Assembly (NCBI RefSeq): GCF_014385065.1
Contig: NZ_JACRTA010000001.1
Coordinates: 620,001 to 684,000, forward strand
Direction: 5' to 3'
Length of the DNA: 64,000 nucleotides
From: Lentihominibacter hominis
GTDB lineage: Bacteria; Bacillota; Clostridia; Peptostreptococcales; Anaerovoracaceae
Part shown: in pieces, positions 15,310 to 24,526 of the stretch
How positions within the stretch are numbered: position 1 is the stretch's first letter
How the letters are laid out: every line of letters starts with the position of its first letter
Notes under the pieces: model-generated
Databases searched by the model: none
Seen by the model: the letters and a program-made list of their open reading frames with translations, nothing else
Told to the model about the DNA's origin: nothing
Made by a program: the position numbers and the translations under genes

Positions 15310-17187
15310 ATGAAAATAACAGATAGAAAACATTTAGACCAATACAGAAAAGAATTTCTTGCTCATATAGACACACAGAAGAAAAAAGTGTATGTATGCG
15401 GAGGAACAGGCTGCGTTGCAGGCGGTTCCATGGAAATTTATGATGAACTGAAAAAACTCATAGAAGAAAACGGCCTCAACTGTGATATTTCTTTGGATTC
15501 CGATGCGTGCGAAGGCAGTATAGGTCTTAAGAAAAGCGGATGTCATGGTTTCTGTGAAATGGGTCCGGTACTCAGAATAGAACCTTCCAAACTATTCTAC
15601 CTTAAAGTCAAAAAAGAAGACTGTCAGGAAATTGTAGAGAAATCTATTGTAGACGATGATATTGTAGAACGTCTTATATACAGCAGAGACGGTATACAGT
15701 ATCCTGAGCAGGAAGAGATTCCGTTTTATAAACATCAGACTAGGCTCGTTCTTGAAGACTGCGGACAGATTGATGCACAATCTATAAAAGAGTACATAGC
15801 CTACGGCGGATACACTTCCCTTGAAAAATCCATGTTTGATATGACAAAAGACGAAGTCATAAATGTAATCACAGATTCCAATCTCAGAGGAAGAGGAGGC
15901 GCAGGATTCCCTGCAGGACGAAAATGGTCACAAGTAAAGGCTCAAAAATCACCTGTAAAATATGTTGTATGCAATGGAGATGAAGGAGATCCCGGCGCAT
16001 TTATGGACAGAAGCATCATGGAAGGTGATCCTCATAAAATGCTTGAAGGTATGATGATAGCCGGATATGCTTCAGGGGCCACAGAGGGATACATATATGT
16101 AAGGGCGGAATATCCTCTTGCCGTAGAAAGACTGACCAATGCCATCAATCAGGCAAGGGACATCGGACTTCTTGGAGAAAATATACTGGGATCAGGTTTT
16201 GATTTTGACATACATATCGTAAAGGGAGCCGGAGCCTTCGTATGTGGAGAAGGAAGTGCTCTGACCACATCAATAGAAGGAAACAGAGGAATGCCTCGTG
16301 TTAAACCTCCAAGAACCGTCGAACATGGTCTTTACGGCAAACCAACACTTCTCAACAATGTTGAAACATTTGCGAATGTTCCCATCATTATAGATAAGGG
16401 CGCCGACTGGTATAAAACAATAGGACCTGAAAGAAGTCCGGGAACAAAGGCTTTCGCTCTGACAGGCAATATCGTAAATACCGGACTTATAGAAGTTCCT
16501 ATGGGAACAACTTTAAGACAGGTAATATACGATATTGGAGGGGGAATCAGAGGCGGTAAAAAGTTTAAGGCCGTACAGATCGGAGGTCCTTCCGGCGGAT
16601 GTCTCACAGAAGAGCATCTGGAACTTCCTCTCGATTTTGACAGTCTGAAAAAAGTAGGAGCAATGATAGGTTCAGGCGGACTTGTAGTAATGGACGAAGA
16701 TACATGTATGGTAGAGGTAGCCAGATTCTTTATGAATTTCACCCAGAACGAGTCATGTGGAAAATGCGTTCCTTGCCGTGAGGGAACCAGAAGAATGCTT
16801 GATATTCTCGAAAAAATCGTTGCCGGGAACGGAGAGTTATCTGATCTGGAAACATTGGAGCAGCTTGCCGACACTGTTACGGCAACAGCTCTTTGCGGAT
16901 TGGGCAAAACCGCGGCTAATCCGGTTAAATCAACCATTAAATATTTCAGAGATGAATATATAGAACATATAGTTGAAAAAAAATGCAGAACAGGAAACTG
17001 TCAAGCATTAAAAACAATTTATATCGATAAAGGACTCTGCAAGGGATGTTCGCTTTGTTCGAGAGTCTGTCCTGTAAATGCCATTTCCGGTAAAGTAAAG
17101 GAACCGTTTGAGATTGATCCCGCCACATGTATTAAATGCGGAGCATGTATAGAAAAATGTAAGTTCAACGCAATTAAGGAGGGCTAA
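15310..17187 (+). CDS. hydB: HydB/NuoF-like FMN and NADH-binding subunit
   Basis: The 625 residues comprise an N-terminal [2Fe-2S] thioredoxin-like domain (VYVCGGTGCVAGG, GCHGFCEMGP), the NuoF core with the NADH/FMN glycine loop (GRGGAGFPAGRKW) and NGDEGDPGAFMDRS, and the [4Fe-4S] site ESCGKCVPCREGTRRM. Two C-terminal ferredoxin clusters follow (CKGCSLCSRVCP, CIKCGACIEKC). This is the layout of HydB from trimeric hydrogenases that couple NADH and reduced ferredoxin oxidation to H2 formation. It starts after AGGAGG and is followed three bases later by hydA. Confidence 0.95.
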   Translation: MKITDRKHLDQYRKEFLAHIDTQKKKVYVCGGTGCVAGGSMEIYDELKKLIEENGLNCDISLDSDACEGSIGLKKSGCHGFCEMGPVLRIEPSKLFYLKVKKEDCQEIVEKSIVDDDIVERLIYSRDGIQYPEQEEIPFYKHQTRLVLEDCGQIDAQSIKEYIAYGGYTSLEKSMFDMTKDEVINVITDSNLRGRGGAGFPAGRKWSQVKAQKSPVKYVVCNGDEGDPGAFMDRSIMEGDPHKMLEGMMIAGYASGATEGYIYVRAEYPLAVERLTNAINQARDIGLLGENILGSGFDFDIHIVKGAGAFVCGEGSALTTSIEGNRGMPRVKPPRTVEHGLYGKPTLLNNVETFANVPIIIDKGADWYKTIGPERSPGTKAFALTGNIVNTGLIEVPMGTTLRQVIYDIGGGIRGGKKFKAVQIGGPSGGCLTEEHLELPLDFDSLKKVGAMIGSGGLVVMDEDTCMVEVARFFMNFTQNESCGKCVPCREGTRRMLDILEKIVAGNGELSDLETLEQLADTVTATALCGLGKTAANPVKSTIKYFRDEYIEHIVEKKCRTGNCQALKTIYIDKGLCKGCSLCSRVCPVNAISGKVKEPFEIDPATCIKCGACIEKCKFNAIKEG

Positions 17188-17190
17188 AGA

Positions 17191-18900
17191 ATGAGTGCTA
17201 TTAACAAACCAAGAACTATGATCGTCAATGGAAGACCTGTTCCTATAGAAGGTGAAAAAACACTTTTGGATCTGATCCGAAAAGCCGGATTCGACGTTCC
17301 CACTCTATGTCACCATTCACAGCTTTCTACCTTCGGCGCCTGCAGAATGTGCATAGTAGAAGATAAAAAGGGCGGAATCATAGCATCCTGCTCCACTCCG
17401 CCGAAAGCCGGAATGGAAATAAAAACCAACACTCCACGAATCAGGGAATACAGAAAAATGATTCTGGAACTTATGCTGGCAGACCATAACAGGGATTGTA
17501 TCACCTGTGAAAAAAGAAGAGACTGCGAGCTTCTCAATCAGGCTCAGCGTTTCGGAGTAGATACTGTACGTTTTGAAACCTACAGTATGGACGGAACAAA
17601 AGATATGTCCTCTCCTGCTATCATAAGACATCCTGATAAATGTATCCTCTGCGGAGACTGCATACGTGTATGCGACGAAATACAAAATGTCGGAGCTATG
17701 GACTTTGTCAACAGAGGTTCGAATATGGAAGTAATGCCTGCCTTTGATATGCCTATAGCGGAAACCAACTGTGTCAACTGCGGACAGTGTTCCGCTGTAT
17801 GTCCTACAGCTGCCATCACTATACGAAGCAATCTTCCTGAGCTTTGGGAAATGCTTAATGATGACAATATCATCGTTCAGGCTCAAATAGCTCCTGCTGT
17901 AAGAGTCGCTCTCGGTGACGATTTTAATTTCCCTTACGGGACCAATGTCATGGGAAAAATTGTAGCAGCTCTCAGAAAATTAGGTTTCGATGAAGTATAT
18001 GATACAGCTACAAGTGCAGATCTTACAGTAATAGAAGAAGCTGCTGAATTCGTAGAAAGACTGAATTCAGGAGAAAAACTCCCACTCTTCACATCATGTT
18101 GTCCTGCATGGGTAAAATATGCAGAAAACAAACACCCTGAACTTATGGATAATATATCCAGCTGCAAATCACCTATGGAAATGTTTGGATCTGTATTGAA
18201 AGAAAAGGCAAAGAAGGATGCCGCAGGCAAAAAAAATAACAAAATCGTTAAAAATATAGCCATAATGCCTTGTACCGCAAAAAAATATGAAATACAGCGT
18301 GAAGACCTCAAGATGAACGGAGAGCAAGTCGTAGATCTTTCCATCACAACTCATGAACTCGCTACACTGATTATTGAATCCGGTCTCAATTTTAAGGATC
18401 TCCAGCCTGAAGCTGTCGATATGCCATTTGGTATTGCCAGCGGAGCCGGTGTTATATTCGGTGTAACAGGTGGTGTAACAGAGGCTGTCATCAGAAATGT
18501 AGTAAACCCTGAAAACAGATCTGAACTTGATGAAATCGCATTTACAGGCGTACGCGGACTGGAAGGTGTAAAAGAAGTCAAACTTCCATTCGGAGAAGAG
18601 AGAGTTCTTTCCATTGCTATCGTAAACGGTCTCAGAAATGCAGAAAACCTTATAAAAGCAATACAATCCGGTGAAGCTTATTATGATTTCGTAGAAGTCA
18701 TGGCATGTCAAGGAGGCTGTATAGCCGGAGCAGGTCAGCCATTCGTTATCGGAAGAGCAAGACCTGAAAGATCTGAAGGCATGTACAATGCAGACAAAAT
18801 GTCAAATGTCCGTACATCACAGGCAAATCCCGTTACAGAAGCACTTTATAACGACCTCCTTTCAGGAGACAATGCGCACAGACTGCTACATTACAAATAA
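17191..18900 (+). CDS. hydA: [FeFe]-hydrogenase catalytic subunit HydA
   Basis: In 569 residues the protein carries an N-terminal [2Fe-2S] domain (CHHSQLSTFGACRMC), a His-Cys3 [4Fe-4S] site (HNRDCITCEKRRDC), and two ferredoxin clusters (CILCGDCIRVC, CVNCGQCSAVCP). The three H-cluster signatures follow: TSCCPAWVK, MPCTAKKYE and ACQGGCIAGAGQP. All ligand cysteines are present. The C-terminus carries the small-subunit-like tail without an extra cluster domain. With HydB and HydC it forms a soluble, probably bifurcating hydrogenase. Maturases HydEFG are not in the window. Confidence 0.97.
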   Translation: MSAINKPRTMIVNGRPVPIEGEKTLLDLIRKAGFDVPTLCHHSQLSTFGACRMCIVEDKKGGIIASCSTPPKAGMEIKTNTPRIREYRKMILELMLADHNRDCITCEKRRDCELLNQAQRFGVDTVRFETYSMDGTKDMSSPAIIRHPDKCILCGDCIRVCDEIQNVGAMDFVNRGSNMEVMPAFDMPIAETNCVNCGQCSAVCPTAAITIRSNLPELWEMLNDDNIIVQAQIAPAVRVALGDDFNFPYGTNVMGKIVAALRKLGFDEVYDTATSADLTVIEEAAEFVERLNSGEKLPLFTSCCPAWVKYAENKHPELMDNISSCKSPMEMFGSVLKEKAKKDAAGKKNNKIVKNIAIMPCTAKKYEIQREDLKMNGEQVVDLSITTHELATLIIESGLNFKDLQPEAVDMPFGIASGAGVIFGVTGGVTEAVIRNVVNPENRSELDEIAFTGVRGLEGVKEVKLPFGEERVLSIAIVNGLRNAENLIKAIQSGEAYYDFVEVMACQGGCIAGAGQPFVIGRARPERSEGMYNADKMSNVRTSQANPVTEALYNDLLSGDNAHRLLHYK

Positions 18901-18912
18901 TACTTATCAATA

Positions 18913-18957
18913 AAAAGACAAGACCTTCACACAATCATACTGAAGGTCTTGTCTTTT
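18913..18957. terminator. Strong bidirectional terminator after hydA
   Basis: A perfect 17-bp stem (18913-18929 with 18941-18957) beginning AAAAGACAAGACC encloses an 11-base loop, with T-runs on both strands. It ends the hydrogenase operon and the convergent gene at 18974-19534. Confidence 0.93.
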
Positions 18958-18973
18958 ATATATCCGCTTTGTA

Positions 18974-19534
18974 TCACAGATCTGTAAGTTCCATATCTCC
19001 ACATGTTCCTATAGGAACAGCGCCATCTATATAATTTACAACTTCTTCCATCATAAGTCTGTCAAACCATCCGCAAAGTTCTATGAATCCAATTCTTCGC
19101 CTTGCCAGCTTTGCGGCAACCTCTTTGGCTTGCTTGAGATCTTTAACAAAAACTGCCGTAGTTATGCACTCATCGCACTCCAAATTCACTTTCTTGGGAG
19201 TCTCTACCCCTTCCATCTGTATGATAATTCCGTAATCCTTAAATGACTGCAGTTTATTTAATTTAGCAAGTTCATCGATAGAATATTTGGCATTATCTAT
19301 CTGCACACCTTCCCCTGCATCTTCTCTCATATAAGCAACAGTCTCATCATCAAAATCACCACATAGATTAATAAGAGTAAAACCTCTGGCAACCAGCTTT
19401 TTTATATATTCTTTTCCCGCTTCCATGCCATCCACACCTGCGATGATACTATAGCTCTTATGATTTTTATATACAGCCGAATAAGTTTCGGGAGACTGTC
19501 CCGGAACATTAATTAAAAAAGCAAACTTTAACAT
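18974..19534 (-). CDS. DUF6506-like protein with two repeats
   Basis: The 186-residue protein seems to contain two related halves. Each has a helix-rich segment ending in a Leu-Cys-Gly motif: GFTLINLCGDFDDETV near residue 53 and RIGFIELCGWFDRLM near residue 150. The second half resembles small clostridial proteins annotated DUF6506. The start follows GGAGG. No catalytic motif is recognised beyond the two conserved cysteines. It shares a bidirectional terminator with hydA but need not be related to it. Function unknown. Confidence 0.75.
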   Translation of the reverse strand: MLKFAFLINVPGQSPETYSAVYKNHKSYSIIAGVDGMEAGKEYIKKLVARGFTLINLCGDFDDETVAYMREDAGEGVQIDNAKYSIDELAKLNKLQSFKDYGIIIQMEGVETPKKVNLECDECITTAVFVKDLKQAKEVAAKLARRRIGFIELCGWFDRLMMEEVVNYIDGAVPIGTCGDMELTDL

Positions 19535-19722
19535 CTAAAACCTCCAAAAATATATTTCTCCTGATATTTAAAGATATATTATCACCTTGCTATCCCTTGT
19601 GCAAGCAGCAAAAACTTTACCGAAACAAGTGATTAAAAATTTCATCACATCAACGACAAATTTCTTTACTATAATAACTCTGTATAATCTTAAGTTTTAA
19701 AAATAAAAAAGGAAATATTTAT

Positions 19723-21750
19723 ATGGAACTTCTAACTACGGCCGTACAGATGGCCGGTATATATTTTACAACTGCTGTTCGATGGATTTTTTTATTTCTG
19801 TCAGCGTTCATACTTATAAGACAGATACGTTCACTGCTGCAGGCCCGGAACCCTTCCGAGATCTGGGCTTACTTAGGATGTCCCGATGGCAGCAGCGTTC
19901 CTCTGACTCACTGGGAAAATCTAATCGGCAGAGGCCGAGGCTGCGATATCATATTGAATCTCACAAGTGTTTCCCGCAGCCACGCTACTCTTATAAGAGA
20001 TTCCGACGGAATCTGGAAATATAATGACCTTAATTCTAAAAATGGTTCTAAAATAAACGGAAATCCCGTAAAAAAAGCTACTGTCTTAAAAGCCGGAGAT
20101 GTTCTTACCATTGGAGGATCAGATTTCACACTGTATCCGGTAAGTCTCCAGGAACGTATGTCAAATATAGAACGGCGCAGACGGAAAACTCGTCCGGTAT
20201 CACCATGGCCTTCTCTTGTAGCATTAAGTATATTTCAGCTGCTGGCAGTCATACAGTTTAAAATATCCTTGGGAGAAAACTTCCCTGCCAATCTGCCTAT
20301 AGCATTTGCCCTTCTCTGCGGCCTTATGTGGTTTTATGTAATTTTCATGAGAGTTCTTAAAAGAGTAGGATTTGAAATGGAAATAATCGCATTTTTCCTT
20401 TCTACCCTAAGCCTTGCAGTTACAGCTTCCGCCTATCCCGGCTCTGTTTTCAAACAGGCCGTATGTGTAATTTTGGGACTGGGCCTTTTCTTTGGACTTT
20501 GCTGGTATCTGAGAGATCTCAACAGAGCTAAGAAGATTACATATATACTTATGGCGGTCAGCGTCTTTCTGCTGATAATAAATCTCGCTCTCGGTACCAT
20601 AAAATATGGAGCACAAAACTGGGTTCAAATAGGAGGCTTTTCATTCCAGCCGTCTGAGCTTGTTAAAATTGTATTCGTATATGTGGGAGCAGCTACATTA
20701 GATGAACTGCAGCAAAGAAAAAATCTAACTATATTTATGGCTTTCTCTGTATTTTGCCTTGGCTGCCTTGCAATAATGGGGGACTTCGGTACAGCAATCA
20801 TCTTCTTTGTCACATTTCTCGTTATCTCGTTCCTCAGAAGCGGAGACTTCTCTAAACTCATACTGATCGTAGGCGCCGCAGGGCTCATGGGCCTCATGGT
20901 GCTGAGGTTTAAACCATATATAGGTGCAAGATTCGAAACATGGGGGCATGTATGGGAAGATCCCACAGCAGGGGGATTCCAGCAGGTCCAGACTATGACC
21001 TCTGCCGCAAGCGGAGGGCTTCTTGGCCTTGGCGCCGGGGAAGGCAATCTCAGTGATGTAGCAGCAGCCAGCACAGATCTTGTATTCGGACTCTTAAGTG
21101 AAGAGTGGGGTCTTATAATAGCTATTCTCTCAGTATTATGCATAATAACTCTGGGAATCTTTGCAGTGCGCGCTATAATAGCAGGAAGATCTACATATTA
21201 TAGTATCGCTGCCTGCGCTGCAACGTCCATGTTTATATTCCAAACCATACTCAATGTGTTCGGATCTGTAGACCTGCTGCCTCTCACAGGAGTTACTTTT
21301 CCATTTGTATCATCGGGAGGTACCAGTATGATAGCCTCGTGGGGACTTCTTGCTTTCCTCAAAGCAGCTGATACACGACAAAACGCCAGCTTTGCCATAA
21401 GGTTGGACAAAAAAGGAGAATTTGAGCAGGAACTCGAAGGCGGTAGCCTTGAAGATCCTGATGAACTTTACCGATCAATACCTAAAGCTTCAAAAATCAG
21501 AAAGCCTTCTTCAAAACGAAGATTCGAAAATACTACAGTAGTAAAAAAATCACGGAAAGCTGACAGAAAACCAATACAATATACAGATTTTTCCGATGAA
21601 GATTTTTTCGAAAGTTTCGAACATCCGTCACAGCAAAAAAACAGACCTTCCCGGCAGTCCCAACGTCCACGGCCATCGCAATCACTGCAGGATCATCATA
21701 ATGACTCGCCGGTAACTCTGGATGATATTTTTGGAGGTGACGATAAATGA
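19723..21750 (+). CDS. FHA-domain fusion to FtsW/RodA/SpoVE glycosyltransferase
   Basis: Of 675 residues, 10-35 are a membrane helix and about 60-140 are an FHA domain with all signature residues (LIGRGRGCDI, SVSRSHATL, LNSKNGSKING), which bind phosphothreonine. Residues ~155-560 are the polytopic SEDS peptidoglycan polymerase (SFQPSELVKI, the D-containing loop GDFGTAIIF, and the late GVTFPFVSSGGTSM). The tail of ~110 residues is hydrophilic and looks disordered. The stop overlaps the next gene by four bases, coupling polymerase and transpeptidase. The FHA domain suggests control by a Ser/Thr kinase, as with FhaB-RodA-PbpA of actinobacteria. Confidence 0.93.
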   Translation: MELLTTAVQMAGIYFTTAVRWIFLFLSAFILIRQIRSLLQARNPSEIWAYLGCPDGSSVPLTHWENLIGRGRGCDIILNLTSVSRSHATLIRDSDGIWKYNDLNSKNGSKINGNPVKKATVLKAGDVLTIGGSDFTLYPVSLQERMSNIERRRRKTRPVSPWPSLVALSIFQLLAVIQFKISLGENFPANLPIAFALLCGLMWFYVIFMRVLKRVGFEMEIIAFFLSTLSLAVTASAYPGSVFKQAVCVILGLGLFFGLCWYLRDLNRAKKITYILMAVSVFLLIINLALGTIKYGAQNWVQIGGFSFQPSELVKIVFVYVGAATLDELQQRKNLTIFMAFSVFCLGCLAIMGDFGTAIIFFVTFLVISFLRSGDFSKLILIVGAAGLMGLMVLRFKPYIGARFETWGHVWEDPTAGGFQQVQTMTSAASGGLLGLGAGEGNLSDVAAASTDLVFGLLSEEWGLIIAILSVLCIITLGIFAVRAIIAGRSTYYSIAACAATSMFIFQTILNVFGSVDLLPLTGVTFPFVSSGGTSMIASWGLLAFLKAADTRQNASFAIRLDKKGEFEQELEGGSLEDPDELYRSIPKASKIRKPSSKRRFENTTVVKKSRKADRKPIQYTDFSDEDFFESFEHPSQQKNRPSRQSQRPRPSQSLQDHHNDSPVTLDDIFGGDDK

Positions 21751-23096
21751 AAAAAATAGAAAAGCGTGCCATCATGTGTCTTCTTCTGGCAGGTGTTCTA
21801 CTTATAGGCGTAGGAATATTTTCTTACAGGTACTTTGCCCACGGCGATGACTGGGCATCATATGAAGGCAACAGAGATGTATATAACGAAGGAGATCTTT
21901 CCAAAGGGAAACTCTATGATGTCAACGGGAATCTTCTCATGCAAAACACCACTGACGGCATGATATACAATGACAATACTTCTATTCGAAAAGCACTGAT
22001 GCATATAACAGGAGATAAAGATAATAACATATCCACAGGAGCCAACAGAGCTTTCACCGATGAACTCATAGGCTATGATTTCATCAACGGTGTCTATTCC
22101 CTCAACAATGCAGGAAAAGATGTTACACTCACGCTGGATGCAGACGTGTGTGCCACAGCTTATGAAGCTCTTAACGGACGCAACGGTACAGTAGGCGTAT
22201 ATAACTATAAAACAGGGGAAATCATCTGTATGGTAAGTGCTCCTACATACGATCCCATCGATCCGCCCGCCTCTCCGGAAGACGGTGTATATATAAACAG
22301 ACTGACATCAGCAACCTTTGTTCCCGGTTCTATATTTAAACTTGTTACAGCGGCAGCCGCTATAGAAAATCTTGACGACGCTTACACCTGGGAATTCAAT
22401 TGTACCGGCTCAGTAAGCTATGGAGGTAATTATAAAGTCACGGATCTTCAAGCCCACGGAACCGTAAATCTCGAGAAGGCTCTGGAAGTTTCATGCAACT
22501 GTTACTTCGGACAGCTTGCCGAAAAGCTGGGACCTGCGCTGATGGAGGAGTATACAAAAAAAGCGGGACTTACAAGTTCATATGACATAGACGGAATAAA
22601 GACCAGCGAAGGAACGTTTGAATTTCCCGACAGCGGCATGAATCTGGCATGGACCGGTATAGGACAGTGGAAAGATATGATAAATCCATGTGCGATGATG
22701 ATATATATGGGAGCAATCGCAAACGGAGGTGAAGCGACACTTCCAACCATTATAAAGCCAACTTCTTTCATAGATAAACAACTTGCCAAGTTACCTATGT
22801 TCGGAATAAAAACCAAGAGCATGATCGATTCATCTACGGCCTCTTCTTTGACGGAAATGATGGCAAACAATGTATCTGCTCATTACGGTTCAGAAAATTA
22901 TCCGGGATTGAATATATGTGCAAAAACAGGAACAGCAGAAGTCGGCAACAACAAAAGACCTCATGCATGGTTTGCAGGCTTTCTTAATGATGAAACCAAT
23001 CCGTATGCTTTTATCGTCATGGTAGAAAACGGAGGATACGGAGCTGATGCGGCAGGATCAGTTGCAAACAAGGTTCTTCAGGATATCGTTAACTAA
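21747..23096 (+). CDS. Class B penicillin-binding protein (transpeptidase)
   Basis: The 449-residue protein has one N-terminal membrane helix (AIMCLLLAGVLLIGVGI), a short PBP dimerisation region, and a transpeptidase domain with the three active-site motifs: SIFK (in FVPGSIFKLVTA), SCN (in SCNCYFGQ) and KTG (in CAKTGTAEVG). It overlaps the FHA-FtsW/RodA gene by an ATGA, so the two probably form a SEDS-PBP polymerase pair for elongation or septation. No PASTA domains are present. A bidirectional terminator follows. Confidence 0.94.
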   Translation: MKKIEKRAIMCLLLAGVLLIGVGIFSYRYFAHGDDWASYEGNRDVYNEGDLSKGKLYDVNGNLLMQNTTDGMIYNDNTSIRKALMHITGDKDNNISTGANRAFTDELIGYDFINGVYSLNNAGKDVTLTLDADVCATAYEALNGRNGTVGVYNYKTGEIICMVSAPTYDPIDPPASPEDGVYINRLTSATFVPGSIFKLVTAAAAIENLDDAYTWEFNCTGSVSYGGNYKVTDLQAHGTVNLEKALEVSCNCYFGQLAEKLGPALMEEYTKKAGLTSSYDIDGIKTSEGTFEFPDSGMNLAWTGIGQWKDMINPCAMMIYMGAIANGGEATLPTIIKPTSFIDKQLAKLPMFGIKTKSMIDSSTASSLTEMMANNVSAHYGSENYPGLNICAKTGTAEVGNNKRPHAWFAGFLNDETNPYAFIVMVENGGYGADAAGSVANKVLQDIVN

Positions 23097-23100
23097 GGAA

Positions 23101-23137
23101 AAAAACGCCCACTTCTTAATAAAGTGAGCGTTTTTTT
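23101..23137. terminator. Bidirectional terminator between PBP and DUF3048 genes
   Basis: AAAAACGCCCACTT and AAGTGAGCGTTTTT form a stem with one mismatch around a short loop, with A- and T-runs on either side, between convergent genes. Confidence 0.85.
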
Positions 23138-24182
23138 ATTTATAACTCAGATCACAATTCTGATCTGTGACTTCTACCCATGTATTGCCTACCGTAAATT
23201 TGAATTCGTTGCCTTCATTATCTTTAAAAATGGTTCTGGAATCAAGATCTTCTCTGGACCATGTGCCCTTAACTGCAACTCCTCCCGTAAACAGTATGGC
23301 TTCGCCGCCTGCGCACATATCTATCTTCAGTCTGCCTTTACTGTCAAGGACAGAGCTGCTGACTTTCTGCACCAGAACATTGCTCGCTGTTATAGACTCT
23401 CCTGTCTCATGATCTATATACTTTTTACCTGCGAGAGTCCGAGTATATTTCCCCGAAGATTCATCATATGTAAACTCAAATTTACTTTCAGCATATTTGA
23501 AGGTCAATGAAGTCGCTTCCTCGCCCTCGTTGGTCTGAGCTCCTTTGAGGAAGTCAAAAGAACGAATATCCTGTTTTTCATCCCACCACCCCTGTTGATC
23601 TATTTTGGCTTTTACTTCTTCCCATTTTATATAGGAATTATGAGGAGCACTTTTATCACTGACTCTATAAAATTCGCAGTCACTGTTCATGGCGTTTATA
23701 TAAGGAACAACATCTGACATCAGATAGGACTTCGCTTCAGGGCTCCATCCATGCGCCAGAAAAATTCCTTTGTATTCTCTGGCCAGATCTACAAAATACG
23801 GTCTTGTACTCCTTATGGGTCCAAATTCTTCAGGAAACTGTCCGTAATATACAGCCTGAAGCCTTGTCTGCTTTCCTTCAACAGGAAACTCGTAAACCAT
23901 ATCTGTTTTAGACAGCCACGATTGAGGAACAGCATCTCCTACGTTATCTATCGAAACTATCAGTGGTCTGGCCGGTAAATCTTCACTGCTTACTTCACCG
24001 GTAAGAGGATTTATGATTTCTTCTTTATCTTTTATTCCGGGAAGCCCTCCGATGATCTTTCCGCCAAGAGAAACAATTCCTATCGCTCCTACAATCACCA
24101 CCAGTGCTGCCAAGATTATCACAAACACGGATAATTTACCGGGCTTTCTCCTTCTTCGCCTTTTTCTTGAAGTTTCCATCAT
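23136..24182 (-). CDS. DUF3048 (YerB-like) membrane-anchored protein
   Basis: The 348-residue protein begins with a very basic tail (SRKRRRRRKPGK) and one membrane helix (LSVFVIILAALVVIVGAIGI), so the rest is extracytoplasmic. The ectodomain shows the DUF3048 pattern: RPLIVSIDNV, then the QTRLQAVYYGQ and GPIRSTRPYFVDLA segments, with a smaller C-terminal domain ending in QNCDLSY. B. subtilis YerB is the named relative and its role is unclear. No lipobox cysteine is seen. It is divergent from the TSCPD gene with 70 bases between starts. Confidence 0.85.
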   Translation of the reverse strand: MMETSRKRRRRRKPGKLSVFVIILAALVVIVGAIGIVSLGGKIIGGLPGIKDKEEIINPLTGEVSSEDLPARPLIVSIDNVGDAVPQSWLSKTDMVYEFPVEGKQTRLQAVYYGQFPEEFGPIRSTRPYFVDLAREYKGIFLAHGWSPEAKSYLMSDVVPYINAMNSDCEFYRVSDKSAPHNSYIKWEEVKAKIDQQGWWDEKQDIRSFDFLKGAQTNEGEEATSLTFKYAESKFEFTYDESSGKYTRTLAGKKYIDHETGESITASNVLVQKVSSSVLDSKGRLKIDMCAGGEAILFTGGVAVKGTWSREDLDSRTIFKDNEGNEFKFTVGNTWVEVTDQNCDLSYK

Positions 24183-24252
24183 TCTTCATCTTTCCCTTTC
24201 AGAGTTTATTTGTTATACTGTATTGTACCATATCTTAGGAGGACTTAGAACA

Positions 24253-24513
24253 ATGAAATATGATTTTTCGCCGAAGGGCGTCTGTCCTACAAAGCTTGAA
24301 TTCGAACTGGACGGAAACATAGTAAAAAATGTACACTTCAAAGGAGGTTGCAGCGGCAACCTCAAGGCTCTTGCGGCACTTACGGAGGGAATGACGGTAG
24401 ATCAGGTCAAAGAACGTCTGCTTGGTATAACCTGCGGTTCAAAAAAAACCTCATGCTCAGATCAGTTTGCCCAGGCCTTGATGGAGGCGCAGAAAAAAGA
24501 ACAAGCCAAATAG
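24253..24513 (+). CDS. TSCPD-domain protein (TIGR03905-like)
   Basis: The frame is open far upstream, but the ATG at 24253 follows AGGAGGA at the proper distance, giving 86 residues. The small protein shows the TSCPD features: a conserved early Cys (GVCPTKLEFEL), GGCSGNL, and the terminal pair GITCGSKKTSCSDQF. Such domains also occur at the C-terminus of class II ribonucleotide reductases and probably bind metal. It lies 13 bases before a CDF transporter, so the pair may be linked to metal homeostasis. Function inferred only by family. Confidence 0.9.
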   Translation: MKYDFSPKGVCPTKLEFELDGNIVKNVHFKGGCSGNLKALAALTEGMTVDQVKERLLGITCGSKKTSCSDQFAQALMEAQKKEQAK

Positions 24514-24526
24514 GAGGCCATGAAGA

